Assembly (NCBI GenBank): GCA_965248675.1 | Contig: CBDFJZ010000007.1 | Location: 310,001-374,000, forward strand | DNA from: UBA6627 sp965248675 | GTDB lineage: Bacteria; Chloroflexota; Dehalococcoidia; UBA2979 | Reading direction: 5' to 3' | DNA: 64,000 bases | In this document: piece after piece, positions 27,211 through 35,843 of the stretch | Position numbering within the stretch: the stretch's first letter is position 1 | Layout: every line of letters begins with the position of its first letter | Program-made: the position numbers and the translations under genes | The notes under the pieces: generated by a model | What the model saw: only the letters and a program-made list of their open reading frames with translations | Told to the model about the DNA's origin: nothing | Database searches by the model: none

Positions 27211-28233
27211 ATGACGACCACGACCGAGGCACGCGCGCAGCCGATCGAGCTGGCCGACGACGCCTCCGCGATCGACTACTGCTACGAGCAGGGGTGGACC
27301 GACGGCCTCCCCGTCGTGCCGCCCTCGGTCGAGCGGGTCGACGCGATGCTCGCCGCGAGCGGGGAGGATCCTGAGGCGGTGCTCGCGACGCACGGGACCA
27401 CCAGGCGCCGCTGCACGGCGCACTCGGCGGCGGTGAACGCGGTGATGGCGGGCTGTCTACCGGAGTACTTCCCGGTCGTCGCCGCCGCGCTGCGGGCGAT
27501 GGATCACGAGCGGTACAACTACCACGCGTCGACCGCGAGCACGGGCGGCTCGGCGCCATTGGTGATCGTCAGCGGACCGATCGTCGACGCGATCGGCATG
27601 AACTCCGGGGTGAACACGTTCGGCTCGGGAAACCGGGCGAACGCGACGATCGGGCGGGCGATCCGGTTGATCAACCTCAACGTGTTCAAGATGGTCCCCG
27701 GGATCACCGATCGCTCGACGCAGGGCAACCCTGGCAAGTACAGCCTCTGCATCGCCGAGAACAGCCAGGACAACCCGTGGCCGTCGCTGGCCGAGGAAGC
27801 GGGGTTCCCGGCGGGCAGCTCCTCGGTCACCGTCTACGCCGCGAGCGCGTTCCACAACGTGGAGAATCACTACTCGGGCGACGGCGACGGCATCCTGCAG
27901 ACGGTGGCGGACTCGATGGCGAGCCTTGGTTCGTTGACCCACGGACAGTCCGTGGTGGTGTTCTCGCCGGAGCACGCGAAGATCGTCGCCGAGAACGGGC
28001 GCACGAGGCGACAGGTGCAGGAGTTCCTCTTCGAGCACGCCAGCCGGCCGGCGGCGGAGCTCCGCGAGGTCGGGAAGACCGCGAAGGACGAGCACGGCGA
28101 CTTCCATCGTGGGCTGACGCCTGACGACATCCTGGTGACCGTGGCCGGCGGCGAGGCCGGCGGCCACTCCGCGTTCCTGCCGTCGTGGAGTCGCGGGCGC
28201 AACTCGCTGATGCAGGCGGAGATGATCCGCTGA
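27211..28233 (+). CDS. UGSC-operon partner protein of unknown function
   Basis: This protein of about 340 aa starts MTTTTEARAQPIELADDASA, with GGGGGA before the ATG; the in-frame GTG at 27145 is an alternative. It is soluble, with Cys in DYCYEQGWTDGLP, RRRCTAHSA, MAGCLPEYFP and YSLCIAENSQ, plus glycine-rich loops (GGSAPLVIVSGP, NTFGSGNRANATIGRA). The region around SQDNPWPSLAEEAGF is followed by FHNVENHYSGDGDG. It lies 61 bp upstream of the UGSC selenoprotein gene on the same strand. The family is seen beside UGSC genes elsewhere as far as I recall, but no activity is known to me. A thiol- or selenol-dependent role with its neighbours is inferred. Confidence 0.7.
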   Translation: MTTTTEARAQPIELADDASAIDYCYEQGWTDGLPVVPPSVERVDAMLAASGEDPEAVLATHGTTRRRCTAHSAAVNAVMAGCLPEYFPVVAAALRAMDHERYNYHASTASTGGSAPLVIVSGPIVDAIGMNSGVNTFGSGNRANATIGRAIRLINLNVFKMVPGITDRSTQGNPGKYSLCIAENSQDNPWPSLAEEAGFPAGSSSVTVYAASAFHNVENHYSGDGDGILQTVADSMASLGSLTHGQSVVVFSPEHAKIVAENGRTRRQVQEFLFEHASRPAAELREVGKTAKDEHGDFHRGLTPDDILVTVAGGEAGGHSAFLPSWSRGRNSLMQAEMIR

Positions 28234-28294
28234 CAACTGTTCGTTGGGGGACGAGAACGCGGAGATGTCCGCTCGCGCGGACGGGGAGACGACG

Positions 28295-28849
28295 ATGACG
28301 ATTCAGCTCTACGACCCGACGGTCGACGACCTCGAGCAGCGCGACGCCTCGGAGGCGCCGCGGCTGCCAAACCTGCAGGGCCGCACGATCGGCCTGCTCA
28401 CGAACGGCAAGGGGAACGCCGACGTGCTGCTCCGCGAGACGGCGCGCCTCTTCGAGGAACGGCACGGGTGCCGCGTGATCCTCGAGGAGGACAAGGGCAA
28501 CGCCTCGCGCCCCGCGCCGCCGGAGCTGCTGCAGCGGATCGCGGCCGCTGACGTGGACTTCATGGTGACGGCGGTCGGTGACTGAGGGAGCTGCTCGACG
28601 TGCAGTGTGCACGACGGCATTTCGTTCGAGCAGCTCGGCAAGCCGGCGCTCGTGATCTGTACCCACCCGTTCACGCCGACGAGCAAGGCGACCGCGGCGA
28701 CGCTCGGCATCCGTGACTACACGGTCGCGTTCGTGGAGCATCCGATCGGCAGTCGCAGCCTCGAGGAGCTGCGCGAACGCGCCGAAGATGCCTACCGACA
28801 AGGGCTGCCGATCCTGCTGGGCGCGGCGGCCGCCGACGCGGCCGGCTAG
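28295..28849 (+). CDS. UGSC-family selenoprotein (Sec encoded by TGA at 28583-28585)
   Basis: The frame from ATG 28295 (GGGGAG 6 nt upstream) runs to an in-frame TGA and goes on without interruption to TAG at 28847-28849, giving 184 aa. Around the TGA the protein reads VTAVGD-U-GSCSTCSVHDG, exactly the U-G-S-C motif that names this family, in which Cys may replace Sec. The C-terminal half (GKPALVICTHPFTPTSKATA, YTVAFVEHPIGS) is as protein-like as the first half. A perfect hairpin follows the TGA directly. The protein sits between its partner gene and a thioredoxin-reductase-like gene, so a redox role is inferred. The selenocysteine machinery is not in this window. Confidence 0.82.
28586..28636 (+). 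promoter_or_regulatory. SECIS-like hairpin directly after the UGA codon
   Basis: GAGCTGCTCGA (28588-28598) pairs perfectly with TCGAGCAGCTC (28626-28636), an 11-bp stem. Inside it CGTGCA (28599-28604) pairs with TGCACG (28608-28613) around a GTG loop. The apical loop begins with G, 19 nt after the UGA, which suits bacterial SECIS elements read by SelB. Confidence 0.75.
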
Positions 28850-28864
28850 CGATCACCGCCCGCA

Positions 28865-29815
28865 GTGACTGAGCCGACCGACCCGAATCTCGATCTCGCG
28901 ATCGTCGGTGGCGGCATTGCCGGGCTGACGGCGGGGCTGGTTGCCGCGCGCGCCGGCCTCGAGGTCACGCTGTTCGAGCGGATGGGGCCCGGTGGGCAGT
29001 TGATCAACGTCGACCGGGTCGAGAACTACCCCGGCTTTCCGGCGGGCGTCGCCGGTTATGAGCTGGGTCCGGCGGCGCTCGAGCAGGCGATGGCCGCCGG
29101 AATGCGCATCGAATACGGCGAGGTGCGGACGCTTGCACGCGACGGGGACCGCTGGCGCCTCGAGACCGACGGCGGCGAAGCCGGCGCCGCGGCGGTGATC
29201 GTCGCGGCCGGCTCGGCGCTCGCGAAGCTCGGCCTGCCCGGCGAGGAGGAGTTGCACGGGCGCGGCGTCTCCTACTGCGCCACCTGCGACGCCGAGTTCT
29301 TCCGCGATCAGGACGTGATGGTGGTCGGCGGCGGCGATTCGGCGCTCGACGAGACGCTGGTGCTCGCGCCGGTCGCCAGCTCAGTCACGGTCGTGACTCG
29401 AGGCGAGCTCAGCGGCGCACAGACCACCGCGGAACGCGTGCGCGCGATCGAGAACGTGCACCTCCGCTGCGGCACGACCGTCACCGAGTTACACCGCAGC
29501 GACGCGCTCGACGGCGTCACGATCGCCGCCGAGGAGGGCGGAGCGTCCGAACGCCTCGACGTCGCCGGGCTGTTCATCTACGTCGGGCTCGACGCGAACA
29601 CATCGCTCCTCGACGGGCTCGTGCCCCTCGACGCCGCCGGCCACGCCGAGGTCGACGCGATGATGGCGACCGCGCAGTCAGGGCTGTTCGTCGCCGGCGA
29701 TCTGCGCGCGGGGTCGGTGCGCCTGTTGGTGAGCTGCGCCGGCGACGGTGCGACCGCGGCGGTCGCGGCGGAGCGCTACGTGCGCGCGCTGCCTCGGAAC
29801 GGCGACAGCGGGTAG
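28865..29815 (+). CDS. Thioredoxin-reductase-like flavoprotein
   Basis: This 316-aa pyridine-nucleotide-disulfide oxidoreductase has the FAD motif IVGGGIAGLTAGL, the redox pair in SYCATCDAEFF (CxxC) and the NADPH-binding VVGGGDSALDE. The C-terminal FAD contact GLFVAGDLRAG is also present. It resembles TrxB in length and order. The GTG at 28865 lies 16 bp after the UGSC stop codon, so it is co-transcribed and may reduce the UGSC protein or its partner. Confidence 0.88.
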   Translation: MTEPTDPNLDLAIVGGGIAGLTAGLVAARAGLEVTLFERMGPGGQLINVDRVENYPGFPAGVAGYELGPAALEQAMAAGMRIEYGEVRTLARDGDRWRLETDGGEAGAAAVIVAAGSALAKLGLPGEEELHGRGVSYCATCDAEFFRDQDVMVVGGGDSALDETLVLAPVASSVTVVTRGELSGAQTTAERVRAIENVHLRCGTTVTELHRSDALDGVTIAAEEGGASERLDVAGLFIYVGLDANTSLLDGLVPLDAAGHAEVDAMMATAQSGLFVAGDLRAGSVRLLVSCAGDGATAAVAAERYVRALPRNGDSG

Positions 29816-29934
29816 TCGCCGGCCTCGGAACCGCCTGCGCCTGGCATCGCCGCTCGCCGCAGTGACGATGGCAGGCGACAATCAGCACCTGCTAGATTCC
29901 GCGTCCATCACGTTCGCAATGAGCGGGGCCGCCG

Positions 29935-32217
29935 ATGACATCGCCAGAGCCGTTCGGCGGCACGATCGGGCGCACCTTCAAGGACTCCGAGCCCTGGTGG
30001 CCGCCCCCGCCGCCGGCCGCCGACGGCAAGACGCCGAACGTGGTGATCATCCTCTTCGACGACACCGGGTTCGCTCACCTCGGCTGCTACGGCTCGACGA
30101 TCGAGACGCCGAACATCGACGCGATGGCGGCCGGCGGGCTGCGTTACAGCAACTTCCACACCACCGCGATCTGCTCGCCGACGCGCGCCTCTTTGCTGAC
30201 CGGGCGGAACCACCACTCGGTCGGGCTGAGCACGATCGCCAACTTCGACAACGGCTACCCGAACACGCGGGGCGCGCTGACGAGGCATGCGACGACGCTC
30301 GCCGAGATCCTGCGCGAGCAGGGCTATGGCACCTACTGCGTCGGCAAGTGGCACCTCGTGCAGTCGGAGCAGACCTCGGGAGCCGGTCCGGTCGGCGATT
30401 GGCCGCTGCAGCGAGGGTTCGATCGGTACTACGGGTTCCTCGCCGGGGCGACGCACCAGTTCTACCCCGAGCTGACGTACGACAACCATCACGTCGAGCC
30501 GCCGGCGCTTCCCGAGGACGGCTACCACGTCAGCGAAGATCTGGTCGATCGCTCGATCGACTTCGTCCGTGACGGCAAGTCGATCTATCCCGACCGCCCG
30601 TTCTTCCTCTACCTGGCGTTCGGCGCGACGCACTCGCCGCACCACGCGCCCGCCGAGTATGTCGAGAAGTACCGAGGTCGCTTCGACGCCGGCTGGGACG
30701 CGGTGCGCCAGGACTGGTACGAGCGCCAGCTCGATCTGGGCGTGATCCCAGCGGAGACGGAGCTGGCTCCTCGCAACCCGGGCGTCGAGGCCTGGGACGA
30801 TCTCCCCGAGGACGTGCAGCGGTATTCGCTGCGGCTGCAGGAGGCGTTCGCCGGGTCCCTCGATCACACCGACGCGCAGATCGGCCGGCTCGTCGACTTC
30901 CTCGAGGCCGCGGGCGAGCTGGACAACACGATCTTCCTGCTGATGTCGGACAACGGCTCGGCGCCGGGCGGCGGCCCCGACGGGACCTCGTTTCCCGGGC
31001 ACCGCCTCGAAGAGATCTTGCCGCGCCTCGATGAGATCGGCGGGCCAACCAGCGCGCCGGCCATCCCGTGGGGCTGGTCGCAGGTCGGGAACACGCCGCT
31101 GAAGTGGTACAAGCAGAACACTTTCGGCGGCGGGATTCGCGATCCGCTGATCGTGCACTGGCCGGCGCACATCCAGGATCCCGGCGGCGCCCGCCACCAG
31201 TTCCACCACGTGAGCGACGTGGTCCCGACGGTGCTCGAGCTGCTCGACCTCCAAGCGCCGAACACCTACCGGGGGTACGCCCAGATGCCGGTCTCCGGCA
31301 CCAGCTTCGCGTACACCCTCGACGAGGCGGACGGCCCCTCGCGGAAGCCGGTCCAGCACTTCGAGCTCGCCGGTGACCGGGGCATCTGGCGCGACGGCTG
31401 GAAAGCCGTCACCCACCACGTGCGAGGCGAGCCGTACTCCGACGACGAGTGGGAGCTCTACCACCTCAACGAGGACTTCTCGGAAATCCACAACGTGGCG
31501 ACCGAACACCCCGAGCTGCTGCGCGAGCTGATCGACCTCTGGTGGATCGAGGCGGGACGCTACGGCGTGCTGCCGCTGGACGATCGCAAGACGTTCGGCC
31601 CGACCGGCGTCATCCCGGCCGCCCCGCGGCACGACCTCGCGCGGAAGCGGCCGGACGCGATCCAGCAGCGCCAGTCCTACCGGTACACCCCGCCGATCTC
31701 GCAGATCCCGGCGCAGGCGGCGGCGCCGATGGGCGGCTCGCAGTGGCTGGTCACCGCCGAGATCGAGCGCCGTGACACCTCGGCCGGGGGGGTGCTGCTG
31801 GCACGCGGCCGAGGATCGGGGCTGTCGTTCTGGCTGCAGGACAACCGGCTGCACTGCGAGTACCGGGCCAGCACAACACCGACAGTCGTCCACTCCGAGG
31901 CCGAGGTGCCCGTCGGCGAGACCGTCGTCGGCGCGCGCCTCGAAGGGTCGAAGGCCGGCGTCCCCGGCCGGCTGTCGCTGCTGATCGACGGCGCCGAGGT
32001 CGGCGAAGCGGAGATCCCTCGGATCAGTCGTGCGGTTGGGAACGCGCCCGCCGATGTCGGCCTCGACCGCCCGGCGGCAGTCAGCGACAGCTACGAGGCG
32101 CCGTTCGCGTTCTCGGGGACCCTCCACGCGGTGAACATCGAGCTCACGCCCTTCCCCGACCAGTCGGACGACGAGGAAGCGCGCATCCGCTACGAGCAGC
32201 AGGAGATCGATCAATGA
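29935..32217 (+). CDS. Arylsulfatase (type I sulfatase)
   Basis: This 760-aa sulfatase has the metal-binding NVVIILFDDTGF near residue 35 and the formylglycine signature CSPTRASLLTGR near residue 82, whose Cys is oxidised to the catalytic formylglycine. GKWHL and MSDNGSAP are further active-site segments. The last 170 residues (VTAEIERRDTSAGGVLLARG and on) form a beta-rich C-terminal domain. No signal peptide is evident, so it may be cytosolic. No formylglycine-generating enzyme is adjacent. Confidence 0.92.
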   Translation: MTSPEPFGGTIGRTFKDSEPWWPPPPPAADGKTPNVVIILFDDTGFAHLGCYGSTIETPNIDAMAAGGLRYSNFHTTAICSPTRASLLTGRNHHSVGLSTIANFDNGYPNTRGALTRHATTLAEILREQGYGTYCVGKWHLVQSEQTSGAGPVGDWPLQRGFDRYYGFLAGATHQFYPELTYDNHHVEPPALPEDGYHVSEDLVDRSIDFVRDGKSIYPDRPFFLYLAFGATHSPHHAPAEYVEKYRGRFDAGWDAVRQDWYERQLDLGVIPAETELAPRNPGVEAWDDLPEDVQRYSLRLQEAFAGSLDHTDAQIGRLVDFLEAAGELDNTIFLLMSDNGSAPGGGPDGTSFPGHRLEEILPRLDEIGGPTSAPAIPWGWSQVGNTPLKWYKQNTFGGGIRDPLIVHWPAHIQDPGGARHQFHHVSDVVPTVLELLDLQAPNTYRGYAQMPVSGTSFAYTLDEADGPSRKPVQHFELAGDRGIWRDGWKAVTHHVRGEPYSDDEWELYHLNEDFSEIHNVATEHPELLRELIDLWWIEAGRYGVLPLDDRKTFGPTGVIPAAPRHDLARKRPDAIQQRQSYRYTPPISQIPAQAAAPMGGSQWLVTAEIERRDTSAGGVLLARGRGSGLSFWLQDNRLHCEYRASTTPTVVHSEAEVPVGETVVGARLEGSKAGVPGRLSLLIDGAEVGEAEIPRISRAVGNAPADVGLDRPAAVSDSYEAPFAFSGTLHAVNIELTPFPDQSDDEEARIRYEQQEIDQ

Positions 32218-32376
32218 GCAGCGGCGCCGGGACTACGCCGACTGCCGTCGACGATCGATTCGCTGCGCACGCACGAGCTCGTCGCCTCGAGGACAGCGCC
32301 GGCCACGAAGTTCAGCGAGATCCTGGGGAGCGAGCACCCCGGCGTCTGCCGGCCGATTCAACGATGCCAACGAACG
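32218..32376. other. Short tail region after the sulfatase
   Basis: The sulfatase stop overlaps an ATG (ATGA) leading into a frame of low protein character. Another plus-strand frame reads LPSTIDSLRTHELVASRTAP and ATKFSEILGSEHPG, which looks protein-like but has no start. This may be a decayed gene end. Confidence 0.3.
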
Positions 32377-33228
32377 CTAGTCCTCGGCCTCGAGCGGAGC
32401 GTAGCGAAGGCGATCGCCGTCGCGGCGCGCATGCCCGAGGCCGGGGAAGGCGAAATGCCCGCTGGCGATCAGTGCGCCCTCGCGTTCGATGCGCTCGAAG
32501 AGCGCGGCTCGGGTCTCCGCCGACTGCTTCGGATCGATGTCGGCGTTCGGCGACCAGGTGGGCTCGCTGAGCTGCACGGGGTGGTGCGCGGCGTCACCGA
32601 GGACGTACACCCGCTCGCCTCCGCTCGCGAGGACGAACGACATGTGGCCGGGCGTATGGCCGGGTGTGAGGATCGCGACGAGCTCCTCGGTGATCTCCCG
32701 CTCGCCCTCGACCAGGTCGAGGAGACCGGCCTGTTCGAGCGGCGCGAGCACGTCGTCGTAGCGTGCGGCCTGGCGTTCGGTCTCGGCGGCGGTCCAGTGA
32801 TCCCACTCACGCTGCTGAACGACGTGGCGCGCGTTCGTGAACAGCGGCCGCGGCGTGCCTCCGTCGTCCACCGTGTTCCATCCGGTGTGGTCGAAGTGGA
32901 GGTGGCTGAAGACGACGATGTCGACCTCCTCGGGAGCGACGCCCGCCGCACGGATCACCTCGGGCAGCGCGGCCGGCTCGCGGAGCGGCATCTGCACCGG
33001 ACGCCCGCCGATCCCGGTGTCGACGAGGATGGTCTGGCCGCCACTGCGGATCAGCACCGCGCCGATGTTGAGGATCATGCTCCCGTCATCCTCGAGCAGA
33101 TCGCGGTATGGCTCCCAGGCGGCCTCCTCGACCGCGCCGAAGAACGCCGTCGGCGGCAGCGTCGCCCAGCTGTCCTGCAGCGCAATCAGCGTCGCGTTCC
33201 CGACCTCGCGCGTCTCGAAGCGCCCCAT
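32377..33228 (-). CDS. MBL-fold metallo-hydrolase
   Basis: This 283-aa metallo-beta-lactamase-fold enzyme has the metal motif SHLHFDHTGW near residue 108, TPGHTPGHMSF near residue 187, the bridging Asp in VLGDAAHH and a C-terminal SGHFAFPG His. It resembles lactonases or other hydrolases with two metal ions. It converges on the sulfatase and diverges from the lasso-peptide precursor. Substrate unknown. Confidence 0.88.
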   Translation of the reverse strand: MGRFETREVGNATLIALQDSWATLPPTAFFGAVEEAAWEPYRDLLEDDGSMILNIGAVLIRSGGQTILVDTGIGGRPVQMPLREPAALPEVIRAAGVAPEEVDIVVFSHLHFDHTGWNTVDDGGTPRPLFTNARHVVQQREWDHWTAAETERQAARYDDVLAPLEQAGLLDLVEGEREITEELVAILTPGHTPGHMSFVLASGGERVYVLGDAAHHPVQLSEPTWSPNADIDPKQSAETRAALFERIEREGALIASGHFAFPGLGHARRDGDRLRYAPLEAED

Positions 33229-33355
33229 GCATTGGCTCCTTCACTCGAAGCGGTGCGTGCCGTCGAGGGAGCGTACTTCCTGAGGCGGCACCGTGCCCGA
33301 AATACGCCGTCACGCTTATGTTGCGAAACAGTAAAAGCGGTACAGTGACTTATTA

Positions 33356-33385
33356 TTGACATCGCGCAACGCTGTTAGGCATTAT
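33356..33385 (+). promoter_or_regulatory. Sigma-70-type promoter of the lasso precursor
   Basis: A perfect -35 TTGACA (33356-33361) is followed after 18 bp by CATTAT (33380-33385). It lies about 40 bp before the precursor ATG in an unusually AT-rich stretch. Confidence 0.55.
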
Positions 33386-33425
33386 GCCACCAAGGCACCA
33401 ACACGCGGGTGGGACAGGTGGTGAT

Positions 33426-33566
33426 ATGTACGAACGACCGACATTGACGCGACTCGGACTCCTGGCCGAGCTCCAGGGTGCGAAGCCGGGCTATGGGAAC
33501 GACGGCAACATCATGGTCGTCGGCATGGCGCCGATCTACGACGTGGTCGGCAAGAGCGACGACTAA
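33426..33566 (+). CDS. Lasso peptide precursor
   Basis: This 46-aa peptide fits the lasso leader pattern YxxPxLxxxG exactly (YERPTLTRLG, residues 2-11). Counting on, the position normally held by the penultimate Thr is Gln17, which puts the leader end at Gly18. The predicted core of 28 residues starts AKPGYGND, so Ala1 could form an isopeptide bond with Asp8, giving an 8-residue ring and a 20-residue loop and tail ending VVGKSDD. An upstream in-frame ATG at 33384 would add an unrelated N-terminus. It heads a cluster with a cyclase and a recognition protein. Confidence 0.8.
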   Translation: MYERPTLTRLGLLAELQGAKPGYGNDGNIMVVGMAPIYDVVGKSDD

Positions 33567-33612
33567 GGCCTTACCCCCGGTCCCCGCCGGACCGAACGAC
33601 CGATGATCACAA

Positions 33613-33644
33613 CGGCCCGGAAGGCAACGGCGCCTCCCGGGCCG
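33613..33644 (+). terminator. Hairpin between precursor and biosynthetic genes
   Basis: CGGCCCGG and CCGGGCCG form an 8-bp stem closing a 16-nt region that can pair further. Without a T-tract it probably acts as an attenuator, letting the precursor be made in excess over the enzymes. Confidence 0.45.
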
Positions 33645-33684
33645 CTGTACGTCTGAGGGCCGTTCGAGCCTCGCGGGAACCGTC

Positions 33685-34644
33685 ATGACCTATGACATGG
33701 TCAACTTCGGCGACATGCTGCGCGACCGCCGGCGGCGTTACGCGTACGTCGCCGCCCTCGAGGCATCCGTTCGACCGGACAGCGTCGTGCTCGACCTGGG
33801 CGCCGGGCCTGGCTTCTTCGCCGCCGTCGCGGCTCGATTGGGGGCACGCCAGGTTTATGCCGTAGATCTGCTCGAAGCGGTCGACGTCGTGCCGCTCCTC
33901 GCGAAGGTCAACGGCATGGACGATCGACTGACCGCCTTCCGAGGCGACATCCGGTCGCTCGAGCTGCCGGAACCGCCGGACGTCATCGTTGCCGATCTTC
34001 GCGGCGTCCTCCCGCTCCACACGTTGGGCCTCGAACTGGTCGCTGACGTGCGTGAACAGGTGATGGCGCCCGGCGGCACGTGGCTGCAGCAGCGCGACGA
34101 CCTCCGTGTCGCGCTCGCGTCCGTCAATCGCGCTGGACTCGAGGCCGCCTGGGACGAGCCTGGGCTCGACCTCGACCCGTTGCGTCGGCTGGCGCTGAGC
34201 GTGCCGCGGCGGGTGCAGCTCACCGAGGATCAGCTCCTCTCGACCTCTGGCGTCTGGGCCTGCATCGCCTACTCGGACCACGATTGCCTGCGCCGTCTTC
34301 GACGTCGTGGCACCTGCGAAGTCAGCGCGCTCGCGGACGGCGTCGTGAACTCCGTCTTGCTCTGGTTCGACGCGGAACTAATCGGCGGCATCCGCTACAC
34401 GTCGGGGCCCGGCGAGGATCACACCACCTACGGTCAGTTCAACCTGCCATTGGTGGAGCCGCTCCCCGTCAGCAAGGGCGAGCCGCTCACGGTCAGTGTC
34501 GCGTTCAACCGCCTGGAGGGCGGCGACGTTTGGCGATGGTCTGTCGATACCGCCACCGGCCATCGCGAAGGCAACAACCTGGAGGCGATCCCGATGTCAC
34601 CCTCCGCTCTGCCCTCAACCCGAACGGAGGCGTCGGATGACTGA
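33685..34644 (+). CDS. PRMT-like SAM methyltransferase, lasso cluster
   Basis: This 319-aa protein has helix YDMVNFGDMLRDRRRRYAYV, then motif I VVLDLGAGPGFFA and the acidic VYAVDLLEA. The C-terminal half is beta-rich (VNSVLLWFDAELIGGIRY), an arrangement like protein arginine methyltransferases: Rossmann core plus beta-barrel. In this cluster it likely modifies the lasso peptide, but the predicted core has no Arg, so an Asp, Asn, Lys or C-terminal carboxylate target is more likely. It ends 8 bp inside the PqqD-like gene. Confidence 0.75.
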   Translation: MTYDMVNFGDMLRDRRRRYAYVAALEASVRPDSVVLDLGAGPGFFAAVAARLGARQVYAVDLLEAVDVVPLLAKVNGMDDRLTAFRGDIRSLELPEPPDVIVADLRGVLPLHTLGLELVADVREQVMAPGGTWLQQRDDLRVALASVNRAGLEAAWDEPGLDLDPLRRLALSVPRRVQLTEDQLLSTSGVWACIAYSDHDCLRRLRRRGTCEVSALADGVVNSVLLWFDAELIGGIRYTSGPGEDHTTYGQFNLPLVEPLPVSKGEPLTVSVAFNRLEGGDVWRWSVDTATGHREGNNLEAIPMSPSALPSTRTEASDD

Positions 34645-34928
34645 CGGCCAGCTACTGACGGCGCAAATCCGCATCGGCGACGACGGGGTGCGTCGCGAGG
34701 TCGGCAACGAGCTGATCCTGTTGGACCTCGACAGCGAGGCCTACTACGGGCTCAACCCGACCGCTCGCGCGTTCGTCGAAGGGGGTGTGCGGCGGCGGCA
34801 CGCCGGCCGAGGTGGCGGCGGAGATCGCCGCTGAGCACGGCGAGGGCGTCGAGGGCGTCCGTGACGACATGATGCAGCTGCTGAGGGAACTTCTCGATGC
34901 CGGCCTCGTCGACGTCGTCCCCAGCTAG
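34637..34928 (+). CDS. PqqD-like RiPP recognition protein (lasso B1), frameshifted
   Basis: This protein of about 96 aa is related to PqqD, the element that binds RiPP leader peptides. It reads REVGNELILLDLDSEAYYGL, NPTARAFVEG, then across a G5 run (34781-34785) it changes frame and continues GGGTPAEVAAEIAAEHGEG, ending LLDAGLVDVVPS. A single extra G explains the break; sequencing error is as likely as mutation. GGAGG lies 6 nt before the ATG. It should hand the precursor leader to the cyclase. Confidence 0.8.
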
Positions 34929-34958
34929 CGCAACCCGGCGGCGAAGGCGCGGCCGCTG

Positions 34959-35843
34959 ATGGGCGCGATCAGCCGCTACACGAGCTACGGGCGGACGATC
35001 GCCTCGGAGTACCCGCTCGACTTGCCCCCGGCGGATCGCGGCGCGGCGGAGCCCGTCTTCCGCCTCACGACCGACGACACCACCCCGGCCGGCGCGAGCG
35101 TGGGGTGTTCGCTGCTCGACCTGGCGGAGCTCTCGTTCCACGAGTGCCGGCGGGTCCATCTGCGCCAGCTCGCCCCGATGTCGCCACCGATCCTCCAGCA
35201 CCTGCTGGTGGACGTCGCGGTTCCGACGGCGCTGACCGCGTGGGATCAGCCGGTGCTACACGCGTCCGCCGTCGACTGGGCCGACGGCGCCGTTCTGTTC
35301 ACCGGGCCGAGCGGCAGCGGCAAGTCGACGCTCGCGATCGCCGCCGCGACCCGCGGCCCGCGGCTCGTCGCCGACGACGGCGTACTGGTCGAGGCCACCA
35401 ACCAGACCGGCATCGGCTCGATCACCACGCTGCGACTGCACCACGACCACGCGACCGACGTCCTGCCATCGGTGCAGGCCGGCGAGGTCGTCACGCTCAC
35501 CGGCAAACAGCGGATCGATCCAGACGCCGAGGGGATCGAGCTGGCCTCGGGACCGCGGCCGATCCTAGCGCTGTTCGCGATCGACCGGATCGGCGAGTCG
35601 GCGTCGATCCGCGCCACACGGTGTCGCCCTGCCGAGGCGACCGACGTGATCGCCCGCAGCTTCTTCGCGCCGCCCGGACCACCGGCGCTCGCCCTCGAGT
35701 CCCTCGATCGCGCCTCGTCGATCGCGGCGTGGCTGCCGGTGCTGCGCCTCGAGTATCCGCGCGATCCGTCGCGCCTGGATCAGGTGCTCGACGCCGCGCG
35801 CGAAGACACCCAGAGCACGGCCGGCCCTCCCGCGCGTGTCTAG
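34959..35843 (+). CDS. HPr-kinase-like protein, lasso cluster
   Basis: This 294-aa protein has the Walker A motif FTGPSGSGKSTL near residue 113 followed by PRLVADDGVLV, as in HPr kinase/phosphorylase homologues. Such proteins occur in lasso clusters, where some phosphorylate a C-terminal Ser of the precursor. Here the precursor ends GKSDD, so that Ser, third from the end, is a candidate. The first 100 residues are a divergent N-terminal domain. The gene overlaps the cyclase by 8 bp. Confidence 0.8.
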   Translation: MGAISRYTSYGRTIASEYPLDLPPADRGAAEPVFRLTTDDTTPAGASVGCSLLDLAELSFHECRRVHLRQLAPMSPPILQHLLVDVAVPTALTAWDQPVLHASAVDWADGAVLFTGPSGSGKSTLAIAAATRGPRLVADDGVLVEATNQTGIGSITTLRLHHDHATDVLPSVQAGEVVTLTGKQRIDPDAEGIELASGPRPILALFAIDRIGESASIRATRCRPAEATDVIARSFFAPPGPPALALESLDRASSIAAWLPVLRLEYPRDPSRLDQVLDAAREDTQSTAGPPARV

